Shown here piece after piece: positions 1 to 11,566 of a stretch of DNA of 64,000 nucleotides. The stretch covers positions 62,001 to 126,000 of the forward strand of contig NW_027330913.1 in the NCBI RefSeq assembly GCF_022965805.1. Direction: 5' to 3'. The translations under genes were made by a program, and so were the position numbers. The stretch is from Primulina eburnea. Its lineage: Eukaryota > Streptophyta > Magnoliopsida > Lamiales > Gesneriaceae. The number at the start of each line of letters is the position of its first letter. Within the stretch, counting starts at the first letter, position 1. The notes beneath the pieces were generated by a model, which was given only the letters and a program-made list of their open reading frames with translations, made no database searches and was not told where the DNA came from.

Positions 1-1901
1 AAGAACTTGGATTGACATTTCTATGGACTTTAATTTTGGGTTGCGCAGGACTATGAAGGGGAGGGATTCTATTTTTGTTGTTGTATATAGATTCTCTAAG
101 ATGACACATTTTGTAGCTTGTCATAAAACCGATGATGCTTCAAACATTGCGGATTTGTTCTCTAGAGAAGTCGTTACGTTGCATGGCATGTCTAGGATTA
201 TTATTTCTAGTCGCGATGTTAAATTCTTGAGTTACTTTTGGAAGACTTTATGGGCTAAACTTGGTACAAAATTGTTGTTTTCTACTACTTGTCATCCTCA
301 AACGGATGGACAAACTGAAGTTGTCAATAGAACTTTGGGAACACTTTTGCGTGCTATTCTTAAAAAGAACTTGGATTGACATTTCTATGGACTTTATTTT
401 GGGGTTGCCTAGGACTAAGAAGGGGAGGGATTCTATTTTTGTTGTTGTGGATAGATTCTCTAAGATGACACATTTTATAGCTTGTCATTAAACCGATGAT
501 GCTTCAAACATTGTGGATTTTTTCTTTAGAGAAGTCGTTACGTTGCATGGCATGCCTAGGAATATTGTTTCTGGTCGCGATGTTAAATTCTTGAGTTACT
601 TTTGGAAGACTTTATGTGCTAAACTTGACACAAAATTGTTGTTTTTTACGACTTGTCATCCTCAAACGGATGGACAAACTGAAGTTGTCAATAGAACTTT
701 GGGAACACTTTTGCGTGCCATTTTTAAAAAGAACTTGGATTGACATTTCTATGGACTTTATTTTGGGTTGCCTTGGACTAAGAAGGGGAGGAATTCTATT
801 TTTGTTGTTGTGGATAGATTCTCTAAGATGGCACATTTTATAGCTTGTCATAAAACCGATGATGCTTCAAACATTGCGGATTTGTTCTTTAGAGAAGTCG
901 TTAGGTTGCGTGTTATGCCTATGACTATTTTTACTGGTCGTGATGTTAAATTCTTGAGTTACTTTTGGAAGACTTTATGGGCTAAACTTGGCACAAAATT
1001 GTTGTTTTCTACTACTTGTCGTCCTCAAACGGATGGACAAACTGAAGTTGTCAATAGAACTTTGCGAACACTTTTGCGTGTTATTCTTAAGAAGAAATTG
1101 GATTGACATTTCTATGGACTTTATTTTGGGGTTGCCTAGGACTAAGAAGGGGAGGGATTTTATTTTTGTTGTTGTGGATAGATTATCTAAGATGGCACAT
1201 TTTATAGCTTGCCATAAAACCGATTATGGTTCAAACATTGCGGATTTGTTCTTTAGAGAAGTCGTTAAGTTGCTTGGCATGCCTAGGACTATTGTTTCTG
1301 GTCCCGATGTTAAAGTCTTGAGTTACTTTTGGAAGACTTTATGGGCTAAACTTGGCACAAAATTGTTGTTTTCTACTATTTGTCATCCTCAAACGGATGG
1401 ACAAACTGAAGTTGTCAATAGAACTTTGGGAACACTTTTGCGTGCCATTTTTAAAAAGAACTTGGATTGACATTTCTATGGACTTTATTTTGGGTTGCCT
1501 AGGACTAAGAAGGGGAGGGATTCTATTTTTGTTGTTGTGGATAAATTCTCTAAGATGGCACATTTTATAGCTTGTCATAAAACCGATGATGCTTCAAACA
1601 TTGCGGATTTGTTCTTTAGAGAAGTCGTTAGGTTGCGTGGCATGCCTATGACTATTTTTACTGGTCGCGATGTTAAATTCTTGAGTTACTTTTGGAAGAC
1701 TTTACGGGCTAAACTTGGCACAAAATTGTTGTTTTCTACTACTTGTCATCCTCAAACGGATGGACAAACTGAAGTTGTCAATAGAACTTTGGGAACACTT
1801 TTGCGTGCCATTTTTAAAAAGAACTTGGATTGACATTTCTATGGTCTTTATTTTGGGTAGCCTAGGACTAAGAAGGGGAGGGATTCTAGTTTTGTTGTTG
1901 T
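1..1901 (+). repeat. Integrase-derived satellite, variant units X-Y-Z-G-M and left part of T
   Basis: Tandem units with the phase point at the repeated GACATTTCTATGG start at 14, 378, 742, 1105, 1469 and 1832 (spacing 363-364 bp). The last unit is cut at 1901 by the copia insertion. Each unit carries its own markers: X has TATATAGATTC and TCTAGTCGCG; Y has an in-frame stop in CATTAAACC; Z has GGAATTC and GCGTGTTATGCC; G has GATTATGGTTC and GGTCCCGATG; M has GATAAATTC; T has GGGTAGCC. The order matches 34538-36420 and, with many 1-bp indels, 21327-23202. The fragmentary ORFs here are pieces of a dead integrase core, not genes. The block continues left of the window. Confidence 0.93.
1897..1901. 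repeat. Target site duplication (left) of copia copy 1
   Basis: GTTGT lies directly before the TG of the 5' LTR and is repeated at 8840-8844 directly after the CA of the 3' LTR. A 5-bp duplication is the normal product of LTR-retrotransposon integration. It falls in the GTTGTTGTGGATAG stretch of a T-type satellite unit. Confidence 0.93.
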
Positions 1902-2057
1902 TGTTACGCCTTAAACGCATACAAATCTCGAGGATGAGATTAATGTTTTTAATGCTGTAACATATCCCAAAGTTTTTGTTTTGATGATACCAAAACTTGG
2001 ATTAAAAATGTACTAATGTTTTATATTGAGGCATGCAGGAAATTAAGAACAGGTTAC

Positions 2058-2543
2058 GTTCGGAAGATCCGACATTCGGTTCGAACGGTCCGAAATTGTG
2101 CAATTCAGAAGCAAAATAGAAGCTGTTCGGAAGCTGCGAAGAGAGCGTTCGGACGTTCCGAAGACGTGATCGGACGTTCCGAACACAAGCAATCAAATCA
2201 CTTCAATGCGGAGACAAATTGATATGACTGATTGATCGAGTAAGATTTCGGACGCTACGAAGGACATTTCGGACGCTACGAAGTGTTGAAGATTTCAAAT
2301 CTCTGGAAACGCGGGAATGTTCGGACGGTACGAACTTGAGTTCGGACCTTCCGAAGCTGTTCACACACTGTCTGAAAGAACTGTTCGGAAGATACGAAGT
2401 TTGATCGGTCCCTCCGAAGCGCATGTTCGGACCCTACGAAGTCAAGAACGGACGATCCGAAGTCATCCCAAAATTACGGAAATTGATTTCAATCACATCG
2501 GACGTTCCGAAGCATAAACAGAAGATCCGAACCTTGGCGTCCA
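2058..2543 (+). promoter_or_regulatory. Cluster of CG-rich palindromic motifs upstream of the LTR TATA box
   Basis: About a dozen copies of an imperfect inverted repeat with consensus TTCGGACNNTNCGAA lie in under 500 bp just upstream of the TATA box. Clear copies include 2148-2162 and 2247-2261. Repeated CG-containing palindromes in U3 are a reported feature of Sirevirus LTRs and are taken to be regulatory. Binding of any factor, or a role in methylation, is inference. The same clusters occur in the other three LTRs of this family. Confidence 0.7.
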
Positions 2544-2550
2544 AGACTAG

Positions 2551-2558
2551 TATAAATA
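2551..2558 (+). promoter_or_regulatory. Probable TATA box of the copia LTR promoter
   Basis: TATAAATA follows the palindrome cluster and precedes a transcript start that would lie about 25-35 bp downstream. Identical boxes are at 8342-8349, 23859-23866 and 29658-29665 in the other LTRs. Confidence 0.75.
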
Positions 2559-3053
2559 GGCCTTTGAGGATGCATTTTCAAACATCCCACTCCACTCTCT
2601 TGTCTCTTACAAAGCTTTCTACTATCTCTTGTGTGCGTTGATTAAAAGAGTTGTAATATCAAAAGAGTTGTAGAAAAAGAGTGAAAGTAATACTCTCGAG
2701 TGGGTTGTAAAGTTCGTGGCTATCCTTGGAGCCCTCAAGGCCAAGTAGACGCATCGAGGCGTGGTTGTAAAAGCTAGCTTGGAGCTCCTAAAGCCAAGTC
2801 GATATAGTGATACCTCGATCCTCATCGAGAAGGGGAGACGTAGACGATTCTTCGTCGAACTTCCATAAACATCTCTATCCCTCTTTACTTTACGCATTTA
2901 CTTTACTACGCATTTATTTTACGCACTTACTTTACGCATTCTTTTTATTTGTGATTGTCCCTCAAGTCTTCCGCTTGCAATTTTTGCAAACTCGTTTTAA
3001 AAACGCTAAAGGGCCTAAAAGAACCTATTCACCCCCCCTTTAGGTTCTTCAAG

Positions 3054-3065
3054 TGGTATCAGAGC
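3054..3065 (+). other. Primer binding site, initiator Met tRNA
   Basis: TGGTATCAGAGC lies 2 bp after the 5' LTR and is complementary to the 3' end of plant initiator methionine tRNA, the usual primer for minus-strand synthesis in these elements. It fixes the 3' edge of the 5' LTR. Confidence 0.95.
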
Positions 3066-3088
3066 AAGGTTTTTCAAAATCTTTTAAA

Positions 3089-6000
3089 ATGGCCAATCTA
3101 GCAAGCGAGTATGCCCAAGGACAATCCACAAATCGTCCCCCTCTTTTCAATGGTACTAATTACGGATATTGGAAAAATAGAATATCTCTATACATCCAAT
3201 CCGTCGATTACGACCTTTGGAAAATAACGGTGAAAGGTCCCTATATCCCCATGAAAACGGTGGATAATAAGGAAATTCCTAAGGGAATGGATGACTTCAC
3301 CAAGGACGATATGAAACTTATCTCTCAAAATGCTAAAGCTATGAATATTCTTCATTGTTCTCTAGATATGAATGAATACAACCGAATCTCGGCTTGTACC
3401 TCCGCCAAAGAGATTTGGGACAAATTGGAGATTTGCCACGAGGGAACCAATCAAGTCAAAGAAACGAAGATAGACCTTCTCCAACTCAAGTACGAGACCT
3501 TTGAGATGGAACCCAAGGAGGATATCGACACCATGTTCCGGCGACTCACCCAAATCATCAATGAGCTTGCCCAACTTGGTGAGAACTACCCAACTAAACA
3601 AGTGTGGAGGAGAGCCCTTCGAGCATTACCAGCGGAATGGGATGCAAAGCGCACGGCTATCATTGAATCCAACAAGGGAGATGCGGCATCCTACGACCTT
3701 GATCAACTTCATGGGACCCTAAAGACCCATGAACTTGAAGTATCTACCCGGAAGGAGACAAAGAAAGATGACGACAAAGTAAAGGCGAAAGGGATCGCCT
3801 TGACCAGTCAACTTGAAGATAGCGACGATGAAGAAATGGCACTCCTCACTAGAAAGTTCAAAAGATTCATGCGGAGTTCCAACTTCAACAAGAAAGACAA
3901 AAAGTTTGAGAAGGAAGTGACCTGCTACAACTGTCAACAAAAGGGTCACTATGCAAACGAGTGTCCCTCCAAGAAGAAGGCCGGCAAAGACAAGAAAAAG
4001 GCCCTTCTAGCCACGTGGAGCGACAGCGACAACGAAGAGGAGTCTACCCTATGCTTCATGGCGAAGGAAGATCATCTGACCGACTCGGATGACGACGAGG
4101 GACAAAGGGGAGACAAGTCATCGAGCACTTGGTATCTTGACAGTGGATGCTCTCGACACATGACGGGAGAAAAGAAGCTGCTACAATCCATTCGACCAAA
4201 AGAAAAAGGATCGGTGACCTTCGGAGACAACAGCAAAGGGATCATAGAAGGCATCGGCTCAATAGGTATATCTAACTCTACTATTATTGATGATGTACTT
4301 CTTGTGAAAGGGCTTAAACATAACCTCCTAAGCATTAGTCAATTGTGCGATAGGGGTTATGAAGTCAAATTCACACCACACGATTGCACTGTATCACTCA
4401 CAACTGACAAAACCATTAGTTTCAAAGGTTATAGAAGTGAAAATGTTTACAAGGTCGATTTAAAGATTTCATCTTTTTCAAAAATAAAAAGCCTTGTAAC
4501 ATTAAATGTTGATGACAACATTCTTTGGCATAGACGACTTGGTCATGTTGGGATGAGCACCATAGAAAAACTTTTAAAACTTGACCTAGTTTCCGGAATG
4601 CCAAAGCTGAATTTAAAATTAGATTCTTTTTGTGATGCTTGTCAACTTGGTAAACACACAAAGGAATCTTTTAAAAATAAAAATTTTGTATCCACTTCTA
4701 TGCCCCTTGAATTACTTCACCTAGATTTATGTGGTCCCTCGAGGACAACTAGTCTAGGAGGAAAATCTTATGCTTTTGTCATTGTAGATGATTTTTCACG
4801 TTTTACTTGGACATTGTTTTTAGCCCACAAAAATGATGCCTTTGATCATTTCAAAATTTTTGTCAAAAAGGTTGAAAATGAGAAAAATCTTTTGATCAAA
4901 CAAATCCGTAGTGACCACGGAACGGAATTTCAAAATGAAAATTTTTCAATTTTTTGTCAAAGCAAAGGCATTGGTCACAATTTTTCTTGTCCTAGAACTC
5001 CTCAACAAAACGGTGTCGTTGAGAGGAAGAATAGGACCCTAGTAGAGATTGCAAGGACCATGCTATGTGAGCATTCTCTACCAAAATATTTTTGGGCTGA
5101 AGCAATGAGTTCTGCTTGTTACATCATCAATCGCGTATCAATAAGGCCAATTCTCAAGAAAACTCCATACGAACTATGGAGAGGGAGAAAGCCTAACATT
5201 TCTTACTTCCGCGCTTTTAGATCAAAATGCTTCATCCACAACAATGGTAAGGACAACCTGGGTAAGTTCGATGCTAAATCGGACAAAGGTATCTTTCTTG
5301 GTTACTCTACTTCTAGCAAAGCATATAGAGTCTTTAATAAACGTACTTTACTAGTTGAAGAATCTATTCATGTCATATTTGATGAAACTAACCCTTGCTT
5401 GCCTAGAACTGTTGTTTCTGATGATGATGATATAGATATCCTTGGCGAAAAGTTGGAGTCCACAAGCCTAGATGATGTTCCTAAAGATCAAGAGGACGCA
5501 CCTCTTCCGAAGGAGTGGACTACACACAAGGATCATCCCATGGACCTCATCATTGGTAGCCCATCGAAGGGAGTATCTACTCGCTCTTCTAATATGTGCA
5601 ATTATCTTGCTTTTCTTTCTCACATAGAGCCTAAGAACATAGAAGAAGCTTTACTTGATGATTCTTGGATTATTGCTATGCAAGATGAACTAAATGAATT
5701 TAGAAGGAATAAAGTTTGGAATCTTGTACCTAGACCCACTGATAGACCTGTCATAGGAACTAAATGGGTATTTAGGAACAAGTTAGATGAGCATGGTACA
5801 ATCACTAGAAATAAAGCTAGGCTAGTAGCTAAAGGATATAGTCAAGAAGAGGGAATTGATTATGATGAGACTTATGCCCCTGTTGCTAGACTAGAATCCA
5901 TTCGCATGCTACTTGCTTTTGCTTGCTCTAGAGACTTTAAATTGTTTCAAATGGATGTTAAAAGTGCTTTTCTTAAAGGTGATTTGAAAGAAGAAGTGTA

Positions 6001-7150
6001 TGTTGAGCAACCTATTGGTTTTGAAGATGTGCACTTATCTGATTATGTGTATAAACTTGATAAGGCTTTGTATGGTTTGAAACAAGCTCCTAGAGCTTGG
6101 TATGAGAAATTATCTACCTTTTTGCTGTCTAATGGTTTTTGTAGGGGTAAAGTTGATATTACCTTATTTACCTTGACTAAAAATAATGATTTGCTGATAG
6201 TACAAATATATGTAGATGATATTATTTTTGGTGCTACTAATGAACACTTGTGTAGAGATTTTTCTAAGCTTATGCAGGATCACTTTGAGATGAGCATGAT
6301 GGGCGAACTCAACTACTTCCTTGGTCTCCAAATCAAGCAATGCAAGGATGGTTTCTTTGTCAACCAAGGGAAGTACATCAAGGATATGCTAAAAAAGTTT
6401 GGGATGGAGTCTTCCAAAGCCTCATCCACACCTATGAGCACGACAGTCAGACTCGACAAAGATGAGGGAGGTAAACCTGTTGACCAAAAGTTATTTCGTA
6501 GCATGATTGGCTCCCTACTCTATGCGACTGCTAGTAGACCTGACATTATGTTTAGTGTTTGCTTGTGTGCACGATTTCAATCATGTCCAAAGGAATCACA
6601 CTTATTCGCCTTAAAACGCATTTTCAAATATCTTTCAAATACTCCAAATCTCGGATTATGGTATTCTAAGAACTCATTTTTCGATTTAAAAGCTTACTGT
6701 GATGCCGACTTTGGAGGATATAAGGTGGATAGAAAGAGCACTAGTGGAACTTGTTTCTTTTTGGGAAATTGCTTGGTGTCATGGTTTTCTAAAAAGCAAA
6801 ACTGTGTTGCACTTTCAACGACCGAGGCCGAGTATATGGCTGCCGGTAGTTGTTGTGCACAAATTCTTTGGATGAAGTATCAATTACTCGACTATGGTGT
6901 TACTTTTTCAAAAATTCCAATCTTTTGTGATAATACAAGCACCATATGTCTAACAAAGAATCCAGTTCAACATTCTCGTACTAAACATATTGACATTCGA
7001 CATCATTTCATTCGTGATCACATTGAGCAAAATGATGTTGAACTTCACTATGTTGACACCAAGAATCAAATTGCTGATATTTTTACAAAACCACTAGATG
7101 AATCTACTTTTATTCGTTTGCGTGGTGAACTTGGCATGATTGAGTTGTAA
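3089..7150 (+). CDS. Intact gag-pol polyprotein of Ty1/copia (Sirevirus-type) element
   Basis: Single 1353-aa ORF giving the capsid protein and the enzymes for reverse transcription and integration. The start is the ATG at 3089; the frame is open further upstream only through the primer binding site and has no earlier ATG. Visible in order: gag N-terminal domain; one zinc knuckle [14 protein letters not shown] (residues 279-292); aspartic protease with DSG (Asp351); the GAG-pre-integrase HRRLGHVG motif (from about 481); integrase triad Asp546, Asp609 and Glu645, the last two 36 residues apart as in D35E; reverse transcriptase with YVDD (Asp1043, Asp1044); RNase H (Asp1205 in CDADFGG) and the TTEAEYMA motif. 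All catalytic residues seen are intact and the length is normal for the group, so the protein could be functional. There is no gag/pol frameshift and no env-like ORF. Copy 2 encodes the same protein with two breaks. Confidence 0.95.
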   Translation: MANLASEYAQGQSTNRPPLFNGTNYGYWKNRISLYIQSVDYDLWKITVKGPYIPMKTVDNKEIPKGMDDFTKDDMKLISQNAKAMNILHCSLDMNEYNRISACTSAKEIWDKLEICHEGTNQVKETKIDLLQLKYETFEMEPKEDIDTMFRRLTQIINELAQLGENYPTKQVWRRALRALPAEWDAKRTAIIESNKGDAASYDLDQLHGTLKTHELEVSTRKETKKDDDKVKAKGIALTSQLEDSDDEEMALLTRKFKRFMRSSNFNKKDKKFEKEVTCYNCQQKGHYANECPSKKKAGKDKKKALLATWSDSDNEEESTLCFMAKEDHLTDSDDDEGQRGDKSSSTWYLDSGCSRHMTGEKKLLQSIRPKEKGSVTFGDNSKGIIEGIGSIGISNSTIIDDVLLVKGLKHNLLSISQLCDRGYEVKFTPHDCTVSLTTDKTISFKGYRSENVYKVDLKISSFSKIKSLVTLNVDDNILWHRRLGHVGMSTIEKLLKLDLVSGMPKLNLKLDSFCDACQLGKHTKESFKNKNFVSTSMPLELLHLDLCGPSRTTSLGGKSYAFVIVDDFSRFTWTLFLAHKNDAFDHFKIFVKKVENEKNLLIKQIRSDHGTEFQNENFSIFCQSKGIGHNFSCPRTPQQNGVVERKNRTLVEIARTMLCEHSLPKYFWAEAMSSACYIINRVSIRPILKKTPYELWRGRKPNISYFRAFRSKCFIHNNGKDNLGKFDAKSDKGIFLGYSTSSKAYRVFNKRTLLVEESIHVIFDETNPCLPRTVVSDDDDIDILGEKLESTSLDDVPKDQEDAPLPKEWTTHKDHPMDLIIGSPSKGVSTRSSNMCNYLAFLSHIEPKNIEEALLDDSWIIAMQDELNEFRRNKVWNLVPRPTDRPVIGTKWVFRNKLDEHGTITRNKARLVAKGYSQEEGIDYDETYAPVARLESIRMLLAFACSRDFKLFQMDVKSAFLKGDLKEEVYVEQPIGFEDVHLSDYVYKLDKALYGLKQAPRAWYEKLSTFLLSNGFCRGKVDITLFTLTKNNDLLIVQIYVDDIIFGATNEHLCRDFSKLMQDHFEMSMMGELNYFLGLQIKQCKDGFFVNQGKYIKDMLKKFGMESSKASSTPMSTTVRLDKDEGGKPVDQKLFRSMIGSLLYATASRPDIMFSVCLCARFQSCPKESHLFALKRIFKYLSNTPNLGLWYSKNSFFDLKAYCDADFGGYKVDRKSTSGTCFFLGNCLVSWFSKKQNCVALSTTEAEYMAAGSCCAQILWMKYQLLDYGVTFSKIPIFCDNTSTICLTKNPVQHSRTKHIDIRHHFIRDHIEQNDVELHYVDTKNQIADIFTKPLDESTFIRLRGELGMIEL

Positions 7151-7695
7151 ACACTAGTCGAATACTCTCGTACATATTTGTTAAATTGAGGGGGAGTATT
7201 ATTAATGTGAGCATTATAATGTCGGATAATACAAATTAATTGTATTTATCCATAATTATGGCTCAACATTCATTTATGTGCTAAATATTTTAAAATTTAG
7301 GTGTTCCTCATCTTGGCTACTTCGGAATCCACCGAACGTGTTCGGATCGTCCGAACCGAGCCATAGAGAGTCGCGGGATGCGGATTCTTAGATTATGTTT
7401 TTTGTTATTTTGTTTATTTATCTTTATGCATCATTGTATAAAAGACTTGCATTTATTAGTGGATATTTTACCTGTTTATTTGTCTCTCTTTATACTTATG
7501 TCTTTTGCTTATCACAAAAAGGGGGAGAATTTATTTGGTTAAATTGCTATTAATTGGTTATTAAATTCGCCTTAATTCAACCTCTTAGACTTGTTATTTG
7601 ATTAAGGGGGAGTTATTTAATAACCATTTCGATTATGTTGATTATTGTTATCTCAATTTTTAACCAAGTTTTGTGATCATCAAAAAGGGGGAGAT
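7151..7695 (+). other. 3' noncoding region of copia copy 1 with repeated polypurine tracts
   Basis: No coding potential was found. The segment holds four purine-rich GGGGGAG tracts at 7188-7197, 7516-7529, 7604-7612 and 7682-7694. Only the last one touches the 3' LTR. It also has a separate pair of the LTR-type motifs (TTCGGAATCC and TTCGGATCGTCCGAA) at about 7320-7356. Multiple polypurine tracts before the 3' LTR are a known Sirevirus hallmark. Confidence 0.8.
7682..7694 (+). other. Polypurine tract for plus-strand priming, copy 1
   Basis: AAAAAGGGGGAGA ends 1 bp before the TG of the 3' LTR. It is the expected RNase-H-resistant primer for plus-strand DNA synthesis. Confidence 0.88.
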
Positions 7696-8839
7696 TGTTA
7701 CGCCTTAACGCATACAAATCTCGAGGATGAGATTAATGTTTTTAATGCTGTAACATATCCCAAAGTTTTTGTTTTGATGATACCAAAACTTGGATTAAAA
7801 ATGTACTAATGTTTTATATTGAGGCATGCAGGAAATTAAGAACAGGTTACGTTCGGAAGATCCGACATTCGGTTCGGACGGTCCGAATTGTGCAATTCAG
7901 AAGCAAAATAGAAGCTGTTCGGAAGCTGCGAAGAGAGCGTTCGGACGTTCCGAAGACGTGATCGGACGTTCCGACACAAGCAATCAAATCACTTCAATGC
8001 GGAGACAAATTGATATGACTGATTGATCGAGTAAGATTTCGGACGCTACGAAGGACATTTCGGACGCTACGAAGTGTTGAAGATTTCAAATCTCTGGAAA
8101 CGCGGGAATGTTCGGACGGTACGAACTTGAGTTCGGACCTTCCGAAGCTGTTCACACACTGTCTGAAAGAACTGTTCGGAAGATACGAAGTTTGATCGGT
8201 CCCTCCGAAGCGCATGTTCGGACCCTACGAAGTCAAGAACGGACGATCCGAAGTCATCCCAAAATTACGGAAATTGATTTCAATCACATCGGACGTTCCG
8301 AAGCATAAACAGAAGATCCGAACCTTGGCGTCCAAGACTAGTATAAATAGGCCTTTGAGGATGCATTTTCAAACATCCCACTCCACTCTCTTGTCTCTTA
8401 CAAGCTTTCTACTATCTCTTGTGTGCGTTGATTAAAAGAGTGTAATATCAAAAGAGTTGTAGAAAAAGAGTGAAAGTAATACTCTCGAGTGGGTTGTAAA
8501 GTTCGTGGCTATCCTTGGAGCCCTCAAGGCCAAGTAGACGCATCGAGGCGTGGTTGTAAAAGCTAGCTTGGAGCTCCTAAAGCCAAGTCGATATAGTGAT
8601 ACCTCGATCCTCATCGAGAAGGGGAGACGTAGACGATTCTTCGTCGAACTTCCATAAACATCTCTATCCCTCTTTACTTTACGCATTTACTTTACTACGC
8701 ATTTATTTTACGCACTTACTTTACGCATTCTTTTTATTTGTGATTGTCCCTCAAGTCTTCCGCTTGCAATTTTTGCAACATCGTTTTAAAACGCTAAAGG
8801 GCTTAAAAGAACCTATTCACCCCCCCTTTAGGTTCTTCA
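7696..8839 (+). repeat. 3' LTR of copia copy 1
   Basis: 1144 bp, near-identical to the 5' LTR, with a TATA box at 8342-8349 and the same palindrome cluster (about 7851-8323). It differs mainly by scattered 1-bp losses, for example in runs near 7706, 7885, 7974, 8400 and 8442. These look more like consensus errors than biological divergence. Its promoter points into the satellite array to the right. Confidence 0.93.
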
Positions 8840-11202
8840 GTTGTGGATAGATCTCTAAGATGGCACATTTTATAGCTTGTCATAAAACCGATGATGCTTC
8901 AAACATTGCGGATTTGTTCTTTAGAGAAGGCGTTAGGTTGCGTGGCATGCCTAGGACTATTTTTACTGGTCGCGATGTTAAATTCTTGAGTTACTTTGGA
9001 AGACTTTATGGGCTAAACTTGGCACAAAATTGTTGTTTTCTACTACTTGTCATCCTCAAACGGATGGACAAACTGAAGTTGTCAATAGAACTTTGGGAAC
9101 ACTTTTGCGTGTTATTCTTAAAAGAACTTGGATTGACATTTCTATGGACTTTATTTTGGGTTGCCTAGGACTAAGAAGGGGAGGGATTCTATTTTTGTTG
9201 TTGTGGATAGATTATCTAAGATGGCACATTTTATAGCTTGTCATAAAACCGATGATGCTTCAAACATTGCGGATTTGTTCTTTAGAGAAGTCGTTAGGTT
9301 GCATGGCATGCCTAGGACTATTGTTTCTGGTCGCGATGTTAAATTCTTGAGTTACTTTTGGAAGACTTTATGGGCTAAACTTGGCACAAAATTGTTGTTT
9401 TCTACTACTTGTCATCCTCAAACGGATGGACAAACTGAAGTTGTCAATAGAACTTTGGGAACACTTTTGCGTGCTATTCTTAAAAAGAACTTGGATTGAC
9501 ATTTCTATGGACTTTATTTTGGGGTTGCCTAGGACTAAGAAGGGAGGGATTCTATTTTTGTTGTTGTGGATAGATTCTCTAAGATGGCACATTTTATAGC
9601 TTGTCATAAAACCGATTATGGTTCAAACATTGCAGATTTGTTCTTTAGAGAAGTCGTTAAGTTGCTTGGCATGCCAAGAACTATTGTTTCTGGTCGCGAT
9701 GTTAAATTCTTGATTTACTTTTGGAAGACTTTATGGGCTAAAATTGGCACAAAATTGTTGTTTGGGAACACTTTTGTGTGTCATTCTTAAAAAGAACTTG
9801 GATTGACATTTCTATGGACTTTAATTTTGGGTTGCCCAGGACTATGAAGGGGAGGGATTCTATTTTTGTTGTTGTATATAGATTCTCTAAGATGACACAT
9901 TTTATAGCTTGTCATAAAACCGATGATGCTTCAAACATTGCGGATTTGTTCTCTAGAGAAGTCGTTACGTTGCATGGCATGTCTAGGATTATTATTTCTA
10001 GTCGCGATGTTAAATTCTTGAGTTACTTTTGGAAGACTTTATGGGCTAAACTTGGTACAAAATTGTTGTTTTCTACTACTTGTCATCCTCAAACGGATGG
10101 ACAAACTGAAGTTGTCAATAGAACTTTGGGAACACTTTTGCGTGCTATTCTTAAAAGAACTTGGATTGACATTTCTATGGACTTTATTTTGGGGTTGCCT
10201 AGGACTAAGAAGGGGAGGGATTCTATTTTTGTTGTTGTGGATAGATTCTCTAAGATGCACATTTTATAGCTTGTCATAAAACCGATGATGCTTCAAACAT
10301 TGCGGATTTGTTCTTTAGAGAAGTCGTTAGGTTGCATGGCATGCCTAGGACTATTGTTTCTGGTCGCGATGTTAAATTCTTGAGTTACTTTTGGAAGACT
10401 TTATGGGCTAAACTTGGCACAAAATTGTTGTTTTCTACTACTTGTCATCCTCAAACGGATGGACAAACTGAAGTTGTCAATAGAACTTTGGGAACACTTT
10501 TGCGTGCTATTCTTAAAAAGAACTTGGATTGACATTTCTATGGACTTTATTTTGGGGTTGCCTAGGACTAAGAAGGGGAGGGATTCTATTTTTGTTGTTG
10601 TGGATAGATTCTCTAAGATGGCACATTTTATAGCTTGCCATAAAACCGATTATGGTTCAAACATTGCGGATTTGTTCTTTAGAGAAAGTCGTTAAGTTGC
10701 TTGGCATGCCAAGAACTATTGTTTCTGGTCGCGATGTTAAATTCTTGAGTTACTTTTTGGAAGACTTTATGGGCTAAAATTGGCACAAAATTGTTGTTTG
10801 GGAACACTTTTGTGTGTCATTCTTAAAAAGAACTTGGATTGACATTTCTATGGACTTTAATTTTGGGTTGCCCAGGACTATGAAGGGGAGGGATTCTATT
10901 TTATTGTTGTATATAGATTCTCTAAGATGACACATTTTATAGCTTGTCATAAAACCGATGATGCTTCAAACATTGCGGATTTGTTCTCTAGAGAAGTCGT
11001 TACGTTGCATGGCATGTCTAGGATTATTATTTCTAGTCGCGATGTTTAAATTCTTGAGTTACTTTTGGAAGACTTATGGGCTAAACTTGGTACAAATTGT
11101 TGTTTTCTACTACTTGTCATCCTCAAACGGATGGACAAACTGAAGTTGTCAATAGAACTTTGGGAACACTTTTGCGTGCTATTCTTAAAAAGAACTTGGA
11201 TT
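8840..11202 (+). repeat. Integrase-derived satellite, mixed variant units right of copia copy 1
   Basis: It starts with the second GTTGT target duplication (8840-8844) and the rest of the interrupted T unit (to 9134, with GAAGGCGTTAGG). Units follow at 9135 (U/R hybrid), 9498 (short S, 307 bp), 9805 (X), 10168 (R), 10531 (S) and 10841 (X). The order parallels 30159-32522 right of copy 2. That includes a shared TTATTGTTGTATAT variant in the last X unit (about 10902 and 32218), which supports common descent of the two blocks. Scattered 1-bp indels are frequent (for example 8851, 8996, 9541, 10687, 11046, 11083). Confidence 0.9.
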
Positions 11203-11566
11203 GACATTTCTATGGACTTTATTTTGGGGTTGCCTAGGACTAAGAAGGGGAGGGATTCTATTTTTGTTGTTGTGGATAGATTCTCTAAGATGGCACATTT
11301 TATAGCTTGTCATAAAACCGATGATGCTTCAAACATTGCGGATTTGTTCTTTAGAGAAGTCGTTAGGTTGCATGGCATGCCTAGGACTATTGTTTCTGGT
11401 CGCGATGTTAAATTCTTGAGTTACTTTTGGAAGACTTTATGGGCTAAACTTGGCACAAAATTGTTGTTTTCTACTACTTGTCATCCTCAAACGGATGGAC
11501 AAACTGAAGTTGTCAATAGAACTTTGGGAACACTTTTGCGTGCTATTCTTAAAAAGAACTTGGATT
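11203..11566 (+). pseudogene. Representative R unit: fragment of a Ty3/gypsy integrase catalytic core
   Basis: The unit begins at the first catalytic region ([13 protein letters not shown]) and runs to the sequence after the catalytic Glu ([16 protein letters not shown]), then meets the next unit. Numbering the first Asp as 1, the second Asp is expected at 62 and the Glu at 98. The spacing matches that of the intact gypsy integrase in this window (1131, 1192, 1228). Residue 62 is Gly (SGRD, codon GGT for GAT), so the core lacks a catalytic residue. The zinc-binding N-terminus, reverse transcriptase and C-terminal domain are absent. The sequence is most like chromovirus integrases, but the exact lineage cannot be fixed by eye. 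It is clearly not the resident Tekay element. Confidence 0.88.

Larger units (their letters stand above)
1902..3051 (+). repeat. 5' LTR of copia copy 1
   Basis: 1150 bp, from TGTTACGCC to TTCTTCA. It contains a cluster of CG-rich imperfect palindromes (2058-2543), a TATA box (2551-2558) and a pyrimidine-rich U5. Base 2084 is A; the matching base in the 3' LTR (7877) is G. That difference is shared by the two LTRs of copy 2. Confidence 0.93.
1902..8839 (+). mobile_element. Complete Ty1/copia LTR retrotransposon, Sirevirus type, copy 1
   Basis: This 6938-bp element has, in order: 5' LTR (1902-3051), primer binding site (3054-3065), one gag-pol ORF (3089-7150), a 545-bp 3' noncoding leader with four purine-rich tracts, and 3' LTR (7696-8839). 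Both LTRs start TG and end CA, and GTTGT flanks both sides. The pol order is integrase before reverse transcriptase, which makes it Ty1/copia. Long LTRs rich in CG-containing inverted repeats plus repeated polypurine tracts point to the plant-specific Sirevirus group. That assignment rests on known group hallmarks and was not tested by a tree. The LTRs differ by one clear substitution plus 1-bp indels, so insertion looks recent. No env-like ORF follows pol. Confidence 0.93.

Noticed and set aside
612..851. Minus-strand 79-aa ORFs found in many units
   Set aside because: They are antisense readings of the integrase fragment and recur only because the unit does.
3053..3088. GTG-initiated N-terminal extension of copia gag-pol
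   Set aside because: It would translate the primer binding site. The first ATG at 3089 is the natural start.
7151..7695. Env-like gene after pol, as in some Sireviruses
   Set aside because: The region is only 545 bp and AT-rich, with no ORF of useful length.
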